NCBI GenBank assembly: GCA_963921195.1 | Contig: OY992536.1 | Location: forward strand, 227,886,023 to 227,950,022 | Origin: Pegoplata infirma | Taxonomy: Eukaryota; Arthropoda; Insecta; Diptera; Anthomyiidae | Direction of reading: 5' to 3' | DNA length: 64,000 nucleotides | In this document: positions 45,853 through 56,984 of the stretch, one piece after another | Layout of the letters: every line of letters starts with the position of its first letter | How positions within the stretch are numbered: position 1 is the stretch's first letter | Position numbers and translations under genes: made by a program | The notes under the pieces: generated by a model | The model's database searches: none | What the model was told of the DNA's origin: nothing | What the model saw: only the letters and a program-made list of their open reading frames with translations

Positions 45853-46343
45853 ACAAACCATTTTTTTTTGGTAATTAGTGTTGTGTTTCTTAGACCTTTC
45901 AGTTATAATTTATAAGAAATAAAATTTTTGAGCTCGAGGTCAAGTTTATGTAAAATTCTTTATTGCTGATATTTTGAATAGCCCTAATGATGAATAGCCC
46001 TAATAATGGTATAATTTCATTCACAACAACAAAAAACATATTGTTGTAGTCCAATGGACTATCGTATGTAAAATGTTTTAAATATTTTTGTTGGTTATTG
46101 ACAATCGTTACTTACTAACATAGTACAATTTCTTCGTCTTTCTAATTCACATTGTGGATAGAGTCGAATATGTATTAATGTTTTAGTTTGTGCACAAACG
46201 ATTTGTCATTAGACTCGTTTGCTACTTTGTAGTATATCGTTTCTATTTTTTCTAAATAATCTTGACAATGGAATCTTGACAAATTCCGAAACACGTGTCG
46301 ATTAAGTCTTGCAAAAATGACCAACATAAATAAACTTAAAACA

Positions 46344-47000
46344 AACAAGTAAGAAAATTATAGTCGGTCAAGACCGACCATATAATACCCTACACCAAGG
46401 TTTCCCGGAAAATGGGTCCCATGGATCGATTAGATCTATATGTTGTAAAAACTTTAATAAGTGTAGAAAACACTCACAAATCAAATTTGAGTGAAATAGG
46501 CTTCTATTTGTTGACAATAAACCGCTTTAACTGAATATCGGGCGAAATTTTCACAAGAAGCCTGAGTCCAAAACTGGTCCGATGATTATCAGGTTTAATA
46601 AGGTTATTTAAGTACGCGTTTAACATACACAAACAAAATTTTAATTAAATATTTTCTATTTTCATGAAATTTGAGACATTTATGTGAAAATCGGGAAGGT
46701 GGTTTGTATGGGGGCTACAAGAAGAACTGGTCCGATTTCTTTGAAATTCGGAGTGATGATATGTGAAGACAAAACATGTTTACCTTCCAAATTTCAAAGC
46801 GATACCTTCTATAATACGGTTATTAGAGTCATTTGAGCCAAAGCTAAAGAGGACCTTTGTATGGGGGCTAGGTCTAAATATGGACCGATTTTTTCCAATT
46901 TCAATAGGCTTCGTCCTTGGACCAAGAGAGACTTAAGTTTCAAATTTCAAGTCAATTGATTAAAAATTGCGACCTGTATCGTGTTTACACAGTTTACATG

Positions 47001-47055
<55 letters not shown>

Positions 47056-47240
47056 GGACGGACGGACGGACGGACGGACGGACAGACGGACGGACGGACG
47101 GACATCGCTAAATCGACTCAAAAAGTGATTCTGAGTCGATCGGTATACTTAAAGGTGGGTCTAGGACCAATATTTCGGGTAGTTACAAACATCAGCACAA
47201 ACTCATTATACCCTGTACCACAGTGTGGTGTAGGGTATAA
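46344..47240 (-). mobile_element. DINE-1-like element, subfamily 2
   Basis: Left end AACAAGTAAGAAAATTATAG with a perfect GTCGGTC-AA-GACCGAC hairpin and ATAATACCCTACACC. Right end is a strong hairpin, TATACCCTGTACCAC-AGT-GTGGTGTAGGGTATA. It contains ATCGCTAAATCGACTC and GGTCTAGGACCAATATTTCG next to a GACAGACGG tract. Strand is given in INE-1 orientation (TATACCC hairpin first). Confidence 0.82.
46997..47103. repeat. (GACA)n(GACG)n microsatellite
   Basis: About 14 GACA then 11 GACG-type units inside the DINE-like element. It creates misleading DRQTDRQT/DGRTDGRT frames. Confidence 0.95.
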
Positions 47241-47778
47241 AAATAATTTTCTTGAAAATTATGCTATGAGAATATCATGGTTTTAATTAGTAAAGAAAAT
47301 AATGACCTCGAGCCAGAATAAACATCCTCACAAAATATAATATTTTAAAGGTCGAATAAAACGATTTTTATTTATTAATAAAAATTAATCAGAATTTGAA
47401 CATAATGGTTGGCACGCCATAGTGATGAATAGCCCTAATAATGGTATAATTTCATTCACAACAACAAAAAACATATTGTTGTAGTCCAATGGACTATCGT
47501 ATGTAAAATGTTTTAAATATTTTTGTTGGTTATTGACAATCGTTACTTACTAACATAGTACAATTTCTTCGTCTTTCTAATTCACATTGTGGATAGAGTC
47601 GAATATGTATTAATGTTTTAGTTTGTGCACAAACGATTTGTCATTAGACTCGTTTGCTACTTTGTAGTATATCGTTTCTATTTTTGCTAAATAATCTTGA
47701 CAATGGAATCTTGACAAATTCCGAAACACGTGTCGATTAAGTCTTGCAAAAATGACCAACATAAATAAATTTAAAACA

Positions 47779-48647
47779 AACAAGTAAGAAAATTATAGTC
47801 GGTCAAGACCGACCATATAATACCCTACACCAAGGTTTCCCGGAAAATGGGTCCCATGGATCGATTAGATCTATATGTTGTAAAACCTTTAATAAGTGAA
47901 GAAAACACTCACAAATAAAATTTGAGTGAAATAGGCTTCTATTTGTTGACAATAAACCGCTTTAACTGAATATCGGGCGAAATTTTCACAAGGGGCCTGA
48001 GTCCAAAACTGGTCCGATGATTATCAGGTTTGATAAGGTTATTTAAGTACGCGTTTAACATACACAAACAAAATTTTAATTAAATATTTTCTATTTTCAT
48101 GAAATTTGAGACATTTATGTGAAAATCGGGAAGGTGGTTTGTATGGGGGCTACAAGAAGAACTGGTCCGATTTCTTTGAAATTCGGAATGATGATATGTG
48201 AAGACAAAACATGTTTACCATCCAAATTTCAAAGCGATACCTTCTATAATACGGTTATTAGAGTAATTTGAGCGAAAACTAAAGAGGACCTTTGTATGGG
48301 GGCTAGGTCTAAATATGGACCGATTTTTTCCAATTTCAATAGGCTTCGTCCTTGGGCCAAGAGAGACTTAAGTTTCAAATTTCAAGTCAATTGGTTAAAA
48401 ATTGCGACCTGTATCGTGTTTACACCGTTTACATGGACAGACAGACAGACAGACGGACGGACGGACGGACGGACGGACGGACGGACGGACAGACGGACGG
48501 ACGGACGGACATCGCTAAATCGACTCAAAAAGTGATTCTGAGTCGATCGGTATACTTAAAGGTGGGTCTAGGACCAATATTTCGGGTAGTTACAAACATC
48601 AGCACAAACTCATTATACCCTGTACCACAGTGTGGTGTAGGGTATAA
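47779..48647 (-). mobile_element. DINE-1-like element, subfamily 2 (second tandem unit)
   Basis: Same element at the same position in tandem unit 2, nearly identical, with a shorter GACA/GACG tract at 48434-48512. It was therefore duplicated with the unit rather than inserted independently. Confidence 0.82.
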
Positions 48648-49289
48648 AAATAATTTTCTTGAAAATTATGCTATGAGAATATCATGGTTTTAATTAGTTA
48701 AGAAAATAATGACCTCGAGCCAGAATAAACATCCTCACAAAATATAATATTTTAAAGGTCGAATAAAACGATTTTTATTTATTAATAAAAATTAATCAGA
48801 ATTTGAACATAATGGTTGGCACGCCATAGTGATGAATAGCCCTAATAATGGTATAATTTCATTCACAACAACAAAAAACATATTGTTGTAGTCCAATGGA
48901 CTATCGTATGTAAAATGTTTTAAATATTTTTGTTGGTTATTGACAATCGTTACTTACTAACATAGTACAATTTCTTCGTCTTTCTAATTCACATTGTGGA
49001 TAGAGTCGAATATGTATTAATGTTTTAGTTTGTGCACAAACGATTTGTCATTAGACTCGTTTGCTACTTTGTAGTATATCGTTTCTATTTTTGCTAAATA
49101 ATCTTGACAATGGAATCTTGACAAATTCCGAAACACGTGTCGATTAAGTCTTGCAAAAATGACCAACATAAATAAATTTAAAACAAAAAATAATTTTCTT
49201 GAAAATTATGCTATGAGAATATCATGGTTTTAATTAGTAAAGAAAATAATGACCTCGAGCCAGAATAAACATCCTCACAAAATATGATA

Positions 49290-49572
49290 TTTTTCGCTAC
49301 ACTTCGTATGGAATCTTCAAAGCTTATTTTCAAAAATGTCTACATTCAAAACAATAACGAATTTAATTTTAAGCGCTAACACAGTGAGTGAGTGTATTGA
49401 ACTCCGTGTAACATTAGACGATGAAGAAGAAACTCACTTACTGTTTTAGCGCTTAAAATTAACTACATTTCTTGTTTTTGTTTTTAATGTGGACATATCG
49501 AAAATTAGCTTTGAAGATGCTTTACGAAGATATAGCATCTTCAAAGATGCTATACGAAGTGAACCGAAATAT
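49290..49572. repeat. ~280 bp imperfect palindrome
   Basis: TACACTTCGTATGGAATCTT, TTTAATTTTAAGCGCTAA and CAGTGAGTGAGTG on the left are inverted on the right (CACTCACTT..., TTAGCGCTTAAAATTAA, CTTTGAAGATGCTTTACG). 49565-49650 is also the inverse of 45895-45980 (AACTTGACCTCGAGCTC). Confidence 0.65.
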
Positions 49573-49794
49573 CAAGAATAAAGAATTTAACATAAACTTG
49601 ACCTCGAGCTCAAAAATTGTATTTCTTAAAAATTATTATTTTTTAATTATTATTTTACTTCATTAGCTTATTTACGACAAAAACTTTGCTCCCTATTTAC
49701 ACAGGTTAAATTGTCCGATTGTGCTTAAAACTTAAACTTATCAGACAAAACGAACCATTCGTGACACCCTAATGGTTGTGTAAAGAACTACATC

Positions 49795-49909
49795 ATTTCC
49801 AATTGTATTTTAAAATTTTAGAAATAAATTTTAAAATTGTTTAAATTTTATTAAATTTGCCGAAATGTATTTTAAAATTGGCCGTATGTATTTTAAAATT
49901 GTCCAAATG
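49795..49909 (+). repeat. 21 bp repeat TGTATTTTAAAATTGTCCAAA (left part)
   Basis: Several units of this type precede the large palindrome; the array continues at 52037-52720, so it was split by the insertion. Confidence 0.75.
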
Positions 49910-52036
49910 GGGGTTTTCGTGTCAACTGACACAACTTTTGAAACCGATGTCTTCCGATCGGGATGAAATTTGCACCAAGGTTAGTCCTATTGGATAGTAG
50001 TAGACACAATTTTTCAACGAGATCGGTCAAGAACTCTTTGATTTAGAGGGGGTCGAAATTTGACATTTTGGCCAAAGAGGTGTTGATTCTCATCCATGTA
50101 ACTTCTTACCTATTGTCTTTAGCAAAATGTGTCCCAAAGGGTTTAGATAGCTATTTCTTCAGTCTTTCGAAAAAAAAAATATAAAAAAAATAAAAAAAAA
50201 ATTTTTGATTTTTTTTCTTAAAAATCCAAAACTTTTTTGACTTTTTCCTCAAATTGGGCCTTTTTTTTTTTTTTTTTTTTGATTCAAAAAAAATCTTAGG
50301 TGATTTCCTTTAAGAGCTGTGGGGTCGCTTAGTGGGATGCGAGTGGGATATCTATGAAAATTTTTTTTTTTTAACTTTGGAACACAAAAAACGGTTCTTC
50401 AATTTGCACTCTTAGGAGTGGGATAGCTAACCAGTTTTCGATTTCGATCCGCGATACCCTCTAATTTTTTAAGGTTCGAAAAAGAAAGCACGAGCCAAAA
50501 AATGGGGGCGGTGGGGAGGGGCCATATGGCCCCTCATTGGGGTCAAAGTTGGGCGTAAAGAGGTAAAAATCCTCAAAAAGCCCCAAAACTCCCCTGGAAA
50601 CGCCCCTGGAGGGGTGCAATGTGAGACCGACCTCCAATAATTTTCTGGCCCCAACATTTTTCTTGAACATACCTTACCCCTATTTCCACTACCTAAGGGG
50701 GCTCCCATACAAAATGACATTTTTATAAAATTTGCTCCTACCGCTCTAACTGTCCATAGGGTGCCCCTAGAGATGTAAAATGTATGACCGACCCCCAATA
50801 TTTTTTCAACTCCAACATTTTCTTAGAATATACCTACCCTTTATTTTCAACTCTTAAGGGGGTCCCCATACATTTTTTTTTAATTTTTTTATTAGTTTTT
50901 AAAAATATATGTTTTTATAATGTATGGGAGCCCCTTAGGGAGTGGAGATAGGGTGTTATGATGTTCGGATAAAATGTTGGTAACTAAAAAATAATGGGGG
51001 TTGTTTGTAATTTTTGCCTCTCTAGGAGGCACGGTAGGGGCGGTAGGAGCTGGTTTAATAAAACAAATTTATAAAAAATAAAAGAAATGTATGGGGACCA
51101 CCTTAAGGGTTAAAGATACATTGTAGGTATGTTTGCAAAAAATGTTGGAATTAATAAAATAATGGAGGTCGGTCATACATTTGGCCCCACTAGGGGCACT
51201 TTAGGGTAAGTTAGAATGGTAGGATCAAATTTTTTAAAAATGTTTTGTATGGGAGCCCCCTTAGGAAGTGGAAATAGGGGTAAGGTATGTTCAAGAAAAA
51301 TGTTGGGGGCAGAAAATTATTTGAGGTCGGTCTCACATTGCACCCCTCCAGGGGAGTTTCTAGGGCAGTTTTGGGGCTTTTTGAGGATTTTTACCTCTTT
51401 ACTCTTAACTTTGACCCCAATGAGGGGCCATATGGCCCCTCCCCACCGCCCCCATTTTTTGGCTCGTGCTTTATTTTTCGAACCTAAAAAAGTTAGAGGG
51501 TATCGCGGATCGAAATCGAAAACTGGTTAGCTATCCCACGCCTAATAGTGCAAATTGAAGAACCGTTTTTTGTGTTCCAAAGTTAAAAAAAAAAATTTTC
51601 ATAGATATCCCACTCGCATCCCACTAAGCGACCCCACAGCTCTTAAAGGAAATCACCTAAGCTTTCTTTTGAATCAAAAAAAAAGGGCCCAATTTGAGGA
51701 AAAAGTCAGAAAAGTTTTGGATTTTTAAGAAAAAAAATCAAAAAAATTTTTTTTATTTTTTTTATATTTTTTTTTTCGAAAGACTGAAGAAATAGCAATC
51801 TAAACTCTTTGGGACACATTTTGCTAAAAACAATAGGTAAGAAGTTACATGGATGAGAATCAACACCTCTTTGGCCAAAATGTCAAATTTCGACCACCTC
51901 TACCTCAGAGAGTTCTTGACCGATCTCGTTGAAAAATTGTGTCTGAACTACTATCAAATAGGACTAACCTTGGTGCATTTCATCCCGATCGGAAGACATC
52001 GGTTTCAAAAGTTGTGTCAGTTGACACGAAAACCCC
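49910..52036. mobile_element. Large foldback, GGGGTTTTCGTGTCAACTGA ends, 2127 bp
   Basis: CAAATG lies outside each end (49904-49909, 52037-52042). The arms match for about 1 kb (GGTCAAGAACTCT, GGCCAAAGAGGTGTTGATTC, GCGACCCCACAG, AACTGGTTAGCTATCCCA, GGCCATATGGCCCCT), centred near 50900. The interior is the same ~180 bp tandem block as in 29804-31755, although the ends and target size differ. Frames of 66-109 codons are arm translations in both orientations. Confidence 0.82.
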
Positions 52037-52720
52037 CAAATGTATTTTAAAATTGTCCAAATGAATTTCAAAATTGGTAAAATTGATTTAAAAATTGTCC
52101 AAATGCAATTTCCATATGTATCTATTTTAAAATTGTCCAAATAAAATTTTAAATTATCCAAATGTATTTTAAAATTTTCCAAATGTATTTAAATTTTTGT
52201 TTTGATGTGGACATTTGGAAATTTTTAAAATACATTTGGAAAATTTTAAATTATATTGAGAAAATTCTGTTTTATTTTTATTAAAAAATAAAAATTGTTT
52301 TATTCGACCATTAAAATATTATATTTTGAGTAGGTTTATTCCAGCTCGAGTTCATTATTTCTTTTACTAATTAAAACTATGATATTCTTATAGAATAATT
52401 TTCAAGAAAATTACTTTTCTGTTTTAAATTTATTTTTGTTGGTCATTTTTTGCAAGACTTAATCGACACGTGTTTCTGGATTTGTCAGATCCCATTGTAA
52501 AGATTGTTTAGCAAAAATAAAAAAAAAAATATATTTGGATAATTTTTAAATTTATTTGGACATTTTTAAAATTCATTTGGACAGTTTTAAAATAAACTGG
52601 GACAGTTTTAAAACACTTTTGGACAATTCAAAAATTCATTTGGACAATTTTAGAATACAATTGTACAATTTAAAAACACATTTGGAAAATTTTAAAATAC
52701 AATTGGAAATGGTTTAAAAT
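52037..52720. repeat. 21 bp repeat array (right part) with an inverted section
   Basis: TGTATTTTAAAATTGTCCAA units run to ~52200, then the same motif appears inverted (TTTTAAAATACATTTGG, TTTGGACAATTTTAGAATAC) to 52720. The switch and the intervening 52265-52515 block form a larger mirror around 49.1-52.7 kb. Confidence 0.72.
52265..52515 (-). repeat. Inverted copy of part of the 1.4 kb unit
   Basis: The reverse complement follows 49090-49290 (CCGAAACACGTGTCGATTAA-type words, GACCAACATAAATAAATTTA, CTTGAAAATTAT, AACTATGATATTC inverse). At the DINE-like insertion point it is also empty: TTAAAACAGAAAAGTAATTT. Confidence 0.72.
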
Positions 52721-52729
52721 TTCCATTGT

Positions 52730-53427
52730 TACGCTATCTTATATTTTTCGTACTTTTTTCACAGTATTTTTTATACTTTTATTTTTCACTAATTGTTCAA
52801 AAAAAAAAACCAAGTGTACAGAATGAAATAATGATTTAAATTGAAACCATTAAATTTAAAAAAAAATAAATAACTATGTTTGGGATTTACCTAACTTCAC
52901 AATTCTTAAATTTTAGGCAAATTCTTTAAATTTGATAAAATTAAGAACAATTTAGGTTTATTGATCTTGAACATTTCTTTGAATTGCTTGCAAAAAGTCT
53001 TATGTATGTGCACTTTATTATATATATGTTACGGCTCCATTCGAAAACTCTATAGGTTATAGAAACACCCACCAAACCTTTTAAAGATTTAAAAAAATAC
53101 ATAGAATTTCCTGTAGGGCAGTCAAAGATTTGTTTTTGAGGATACCAACAAATAAAAAAAAGGAAACGTTGTGTCTTAAAGTATTTACTTAGCTATTCCT
53201 TATGATTATATATTAGTCCTTATCTTTATTAGAAACCATATTTATTTACATACATATTTGAGTGTTTTATCCGTATATGTGTATAAAATGTGTGTAAATT
53301 CTACACTCAACCAATTTTTTGGGGTAGAATCAATTGAAAATGATTGTTGAAACACATTTTGAATTAAAGCAGCTAAAAATTTAACTGTATGTTACAAAGG
53401 TAATAACAAGCTAATATAATTTTTTCA
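52730..53427. other. A+T-rich stretch without recognised feature
   Basis: No repeat structure or coding signal was seen. Confidence 0.45.
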
Positions 53428-54420
53428 TTTTAACATGATAATGTTTTTAGGCTGGAGTCTAATTTTAAAAAAGTTGCAGGACGCCACCTCAGTTTGACGA
53501 TATAAGCTAACAATTAACGAAAAAGAAAACAAGAATTACTATTTTCATTTTCTTAAAACCAAAAATTTTAATAACTTGGGTTTGTAACTTGGATAATAAT
53601 TTACCTCGTGGTGAATAAAACCATTTTTCACCAGCTGGTGAACAAAAAGTAACATAATTATTTTTCAACAAAAAAATTTTTTTTTTTCATCAAATTTTTT
53701 TTTTCATAAATTTTTTTTCCATCAAATTTTTTTTTTTTCATAAATTTTTTTTCCATCAAATTTTTTTTCATCAATTTTTTTTTTTTATCAAATTTTATTT
53801 TTCATAATTTTTTTTTTCATAATTTTTTTTTTCATAAATTTTTTTTATCATAATTTTTTTCATCAAATTTTTTTATAAAATTTTTTATTATCAATTTTTT
53901 TCTCACCAAAAAAATTTTTTTTTCATATTTTTTTTTCACCAATTTTTTTTACATCGAAAAATTTTTCTTTTCATCAAAAAAATTCATCAAAAACTTTTTT
54001 TCATCAAAATTTTTTTCACCAAAAATTTTGGGTTCCTTAAATCTTTTTTAACATAATTTTGTTTTTCGTGAAAACAAATCATAATTTTTTTACCAAAACT
54101 ACTTTTTCACCAAGTCCAAGCTTTTCGTAAAAAAAAATTCCATTTGTTTATCAAATGTACATAAAACAAGTGCGAGTGTTATATTCTATGGTGCCAATTC
54201 TTTTATACTCTCCAAAATGTAAAAACACTTTTTTGCACATATTTTTGCACTCACTTACGAAATGTTCAACTCTTTTGGTTTTTTAATGGGGTCCTCGACT
54301 GATATTTCAATTCGTTTTGCATGGAATAGCAAAGTAATATATATAACATTATTTTTTCTAAAAAAAAATTTTGCTTTGGCAAGTACACCCAAATCTTCCG
54401 CAAACATTTATAAATGCCGG
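53428..54420. repeat. Dispersed repeat, copy 2 (unfilled)
   Basis: Partner of 38881-45630, containing the same landmarks in about 1 kb: GCAGGACGCCACCTCAGTTT, TTCACCAGCTGGTGAA, the TTTTTCATCAAA tract, TTCACCAAAAATTTTGGG, CTCTCCAAAATGTAAAAACA, CATGGAATAGCAAAG, GGCAAGTACAC. It has none of the insertions of copy 1. A diverged third copy of its left part is at 56150-56280. Confidence 0.82.
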
Positions 54421-54429
54421 GCGGTTATT

Positions 54430-54995
54430 AAATTTAAAACCAAATTTTAAAAACATTGATTTTGAACTTATAATTAAACAAATTTTTATTTTCAATTAAA
54501 TTTTTAGTCATTTGAACAAAAAAGTTACTAGTATTAAAAAAAATAATTAAGTTTTTATTCAAAAAAGTCATTGACCAGTTTTTTTTTTAACTATAAATGT
54601 AGGTGAAGACCGTTAAATTTACGAACAAGAATAATACTTTCCTGAGTGTACCTTTTATCTAAAGATATATTATTTGTGCTCAACAAGTTGCCTGATATTT
54701 TAATATTTACTAATTTTATGTTTTCTACTCTTCCTGCCATCTCAGAACACAGAAAAAGTTTTTTGTGTTTTTGGTCCATTCTTAATAAAAACTTGATCAT
54801 ATAACCAACAACATGTAAAAGTGTTAAATTCGGAAGTGCTGAACAGAAATCTCTCGTTTGCATACAGGCCAGTCACTTTGAACTTTTGTCCCTTAAAGTG
54901 ACAAAAAAGAAAGACTTCACAAGAATATCCTTTGTACTCATGTCATATTGTTAGAGTCTAATAGAGTTTATTTAGAAAATATGCCTCAGAAACGG
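54430..54995. other. Spacer with a DINE tail scrap
   Basis: 54815-54845 resembles the DINE-1-like tail (GTTAAATTCGGAAGTGC) on the minus strand. A 90-codon minus frame reads out of this scrap; see rejected items. No gene accepted. Confidence 0.4.
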
Positions 54996-54999
54996 TTAC

Positions 55000-55620
55000 T
55001 TTTTATATCGAAAATATGTCATAGAATCTAAATTTTTTTTCTTTAGGAAAAAAATGTCTCAGAGTATTATAAAATGTCTGGGACTTTTTCTATAGAAAAT
55101 ATTCTTTAGATTCTGGGATTTTTTCTATGAAAAAAGTTTTTAGAGTATCATAAACTATTTCTACAGAAAAAGTGACTCAAAATCTGAAGCAATTTCTTTA
55201 GAAAATATGTCTCAGAATCTTAGTCTTTTTCTATAGAAAAAACCTCTTAAAATCTAAAATTTGTTCTATAAGGAAAAATTACAGTTTTTCTGCAGGAAAA
55301 ATTTGTCTTTCTAAAGAAAAATAAATTTGAGACTATTTTTAAAGAAAAAAAATCCTTTAGAAACCAATATTATTTAAAAAAAAACAAAGCTCTAATTCTT
55401 TGATATTTTTGAACGATAACATTTCTCTGAACCCGAGTAAAATTTGTTTTATTGTTTTTTTTTTTTTTTTGATCCGAGTAAGATCAGTATTGATCCGAGA
55501 TTTGTAATGGGAAATCTAAAAATTGTTTTATCGAAAAACTGCCTCGAAATGTCCGACTTTTTCTACAGAAAACAAATATTCTCAGTAACTGATGGTAGAC
55601 TGAAATATTTTCCAAAAACT
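55000..55620. repeat. Second TCTCAGAATCT minisatellite
   Basis: Diverged 35-45 bp units, TTTTTCTATAGAAAAAATGT plus CTCAGAATCT, related to 26786-27400 but more decayed. Confidence 0.65.
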
Positions 55621-55639
55621 TTACAACCACAATGTACAT

Positions 55640-56139
55640 AAATAAATATTTTTATATTTCGTGCTATAAAATGATGTGTACATATTTATATTTTATTTCA
55701 TATCAAATCATCCTTTTTTATATAAGATGTAAAAAAAAAAAATATTTCTGTTGCTTTGTTTTATGTGTTTTGTTGTATTTTGCTCCTGTGCATATGAATT
55801 TAAGCCTTTTTTTTTGTATGCCTGTTATCTGTCAGTCAGTTGTTTTGTGTACATATGTATGTATGTATTTTTCCTTGCTGATGTAGTATAATAATCCTTA
55901 AGTTTATTTGCGTAAATCCCATTCGTTATGTTAATACTCTTAAAGCATATAAATAATAAACATTCTTATGATTATCGATAAATCGATAGATACTAAAATA
56001 TAAAATTCAAACAAAAAATATAACAAATAAATTTATGTTTAAATTTTATTTTTATACACGCTATCAAAAAAAAATGGGTCATATTAATTCAAGCATTCCA
56101 TTTGTAACTCATCAGAATATCATTTCATATGAAAATTCA
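55640..56139. other. A+T-rich stretch without recognised feature
   Basis: T-rich DNA with GTATGTATGT and TCGATAAATCGATAGAT words. No gene seen. Confidence 0.4.
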
Positions 56140-56149
56140 AGTTGGTTGG

Positions 56150-56280
56150 GGTTGGGGACCTCAGTTTGATTATAAAAACTACCGACTAAAAAAAAAAATA
56201 AGAATTACAGTTTTTATTTTCTTTAACCCAAAAAGGTTTGAAACTTCAATCTGTAACATGAATAATAAATAAAACTTAAA
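56150..56280. repeat. Dispersed repeat, diverged copy 3
   Basis: GGACCTCAGTTTGATTATAA, AATAAGAATTACAGTTTTTA and GTAACATGAATAATAAAT follow the order seen at 38930-39050 and 53480-53600. Confidence 0.5.
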
Positions 56281-56324
56281 ATATGTACAAAGTTTTTGAA
56301 ACAAATAAATTTCAATATGTTTTT

Positions 56325-56460
56325 TTGCTAACTTATGCCAAAATATGCAAAAATATGCACTTAAAAGTTAGAAATATGCACAAAACATGCACTTAAAACC
56401 AAAATATGCAAAAATATGCATTTTCACGAAAATATGCAAAAATATGCAAAAACAAATCGA
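56325..56460 (+). repeat. AAAATATGCA repeat cluster
   Basis: About ten copies of AAAATATGCA/AAATATGCAC within 135 bp. Nature unknown. Confidence 0.7.
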
Positions 56461-56984
56461 TGCCATTTTAACGCAAATTCCTTGATTCGTAAAGATAATT
56501 GATCGATATCGTTTTCAGACTATCGAGAAAAACATGCATTTGCATAGAAATTACATCCCTAAAAATTATTTTTCAAAAAAAAAAAAAAAATCATAATTTT
56601 TTTTCCATCAAATTTTTTTTTAATTTATTTCATAAATTGTTTTTTTAATCAAAAATTTTTTCACCAATTTTTTTTTTTCTTCGCCAGTTTTTTTTGCGCA
56701 TAGTGTAGGGTATTAATGGATGCGGCTAAGTTGAAATTATTTTTTTCCTTTCACTTTAAGTACCTTCTATTTTGTGGTAGGTTCATTTGTTTAGGAAATA
56801 CATAATATGTGTAAGAAAACAGTTGAAGTAGAAAATAAAGGAAATACTTATTGAGGGTTTTTTTAGAACATAAATTGAACATTCATTAAATTTATGTTAA
56901 AATGATATTTGTTTTTATTGGGAAACCTTTTATATATTTTTTAAGAAATTTAAAAAAAAATATTAAAAATTTATATGAAATTAA

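Larger units (their letters stand above)
45988..49190 (+). repeat. 1.4 kb tandem repeat, two and a fraction units
   Basis: The word TGATGAATAGCCCTAATAAT starts units at 45988, 47423 and 48830, giving periods of 1435 and 1407 bp. The units are almost identical outside the DINE-like insert (GTAGTCCAATGGACTATCGT, ACACGTGTCGATTAAGTCTT, GACCTCGAGCCAGAATAAAC). Units 1 and 2 contain the insert and unit 3 does not. The unit length difference is explained mainly by the GACA/GACG tract. Confidence 0.9.

Noticed and set aside
46917..48693. DRQTDRQT / DGRTDGRT reading frames of up to 113 codons
   Set aside because: They are translations of the GACA/GACG microsatellite inside DINE-1-like elements and occur in the same form in both tandem units.
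50461..51530. Frames of 66-109 codons with G/P-rich peptides that recur on opposite strands
   Set aside because: They are the same arm of the 49910-52036 foldback read in both orientations; the shared peptide reflects the inverted repeat, not selection on a protein.
38881..54420. The two copies of the dispersed repeat as a CRISPR-like or segmental gene duplication
   Set aside because: There is no regular spacer pattern and no gene content; the similarity is confined to about 1 kb of non-coding, low-complexity-containing sequence.
54591..54863. 90-codon minus-strand frame (KLVNIKISGNLLSTNNIS)
   Set aside because: Its first part lies in a DINE-1-like tail scrap and the remainder uses A/T-ending codons throughout. 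It looks more protein-like than most, but I found no motif to support it.
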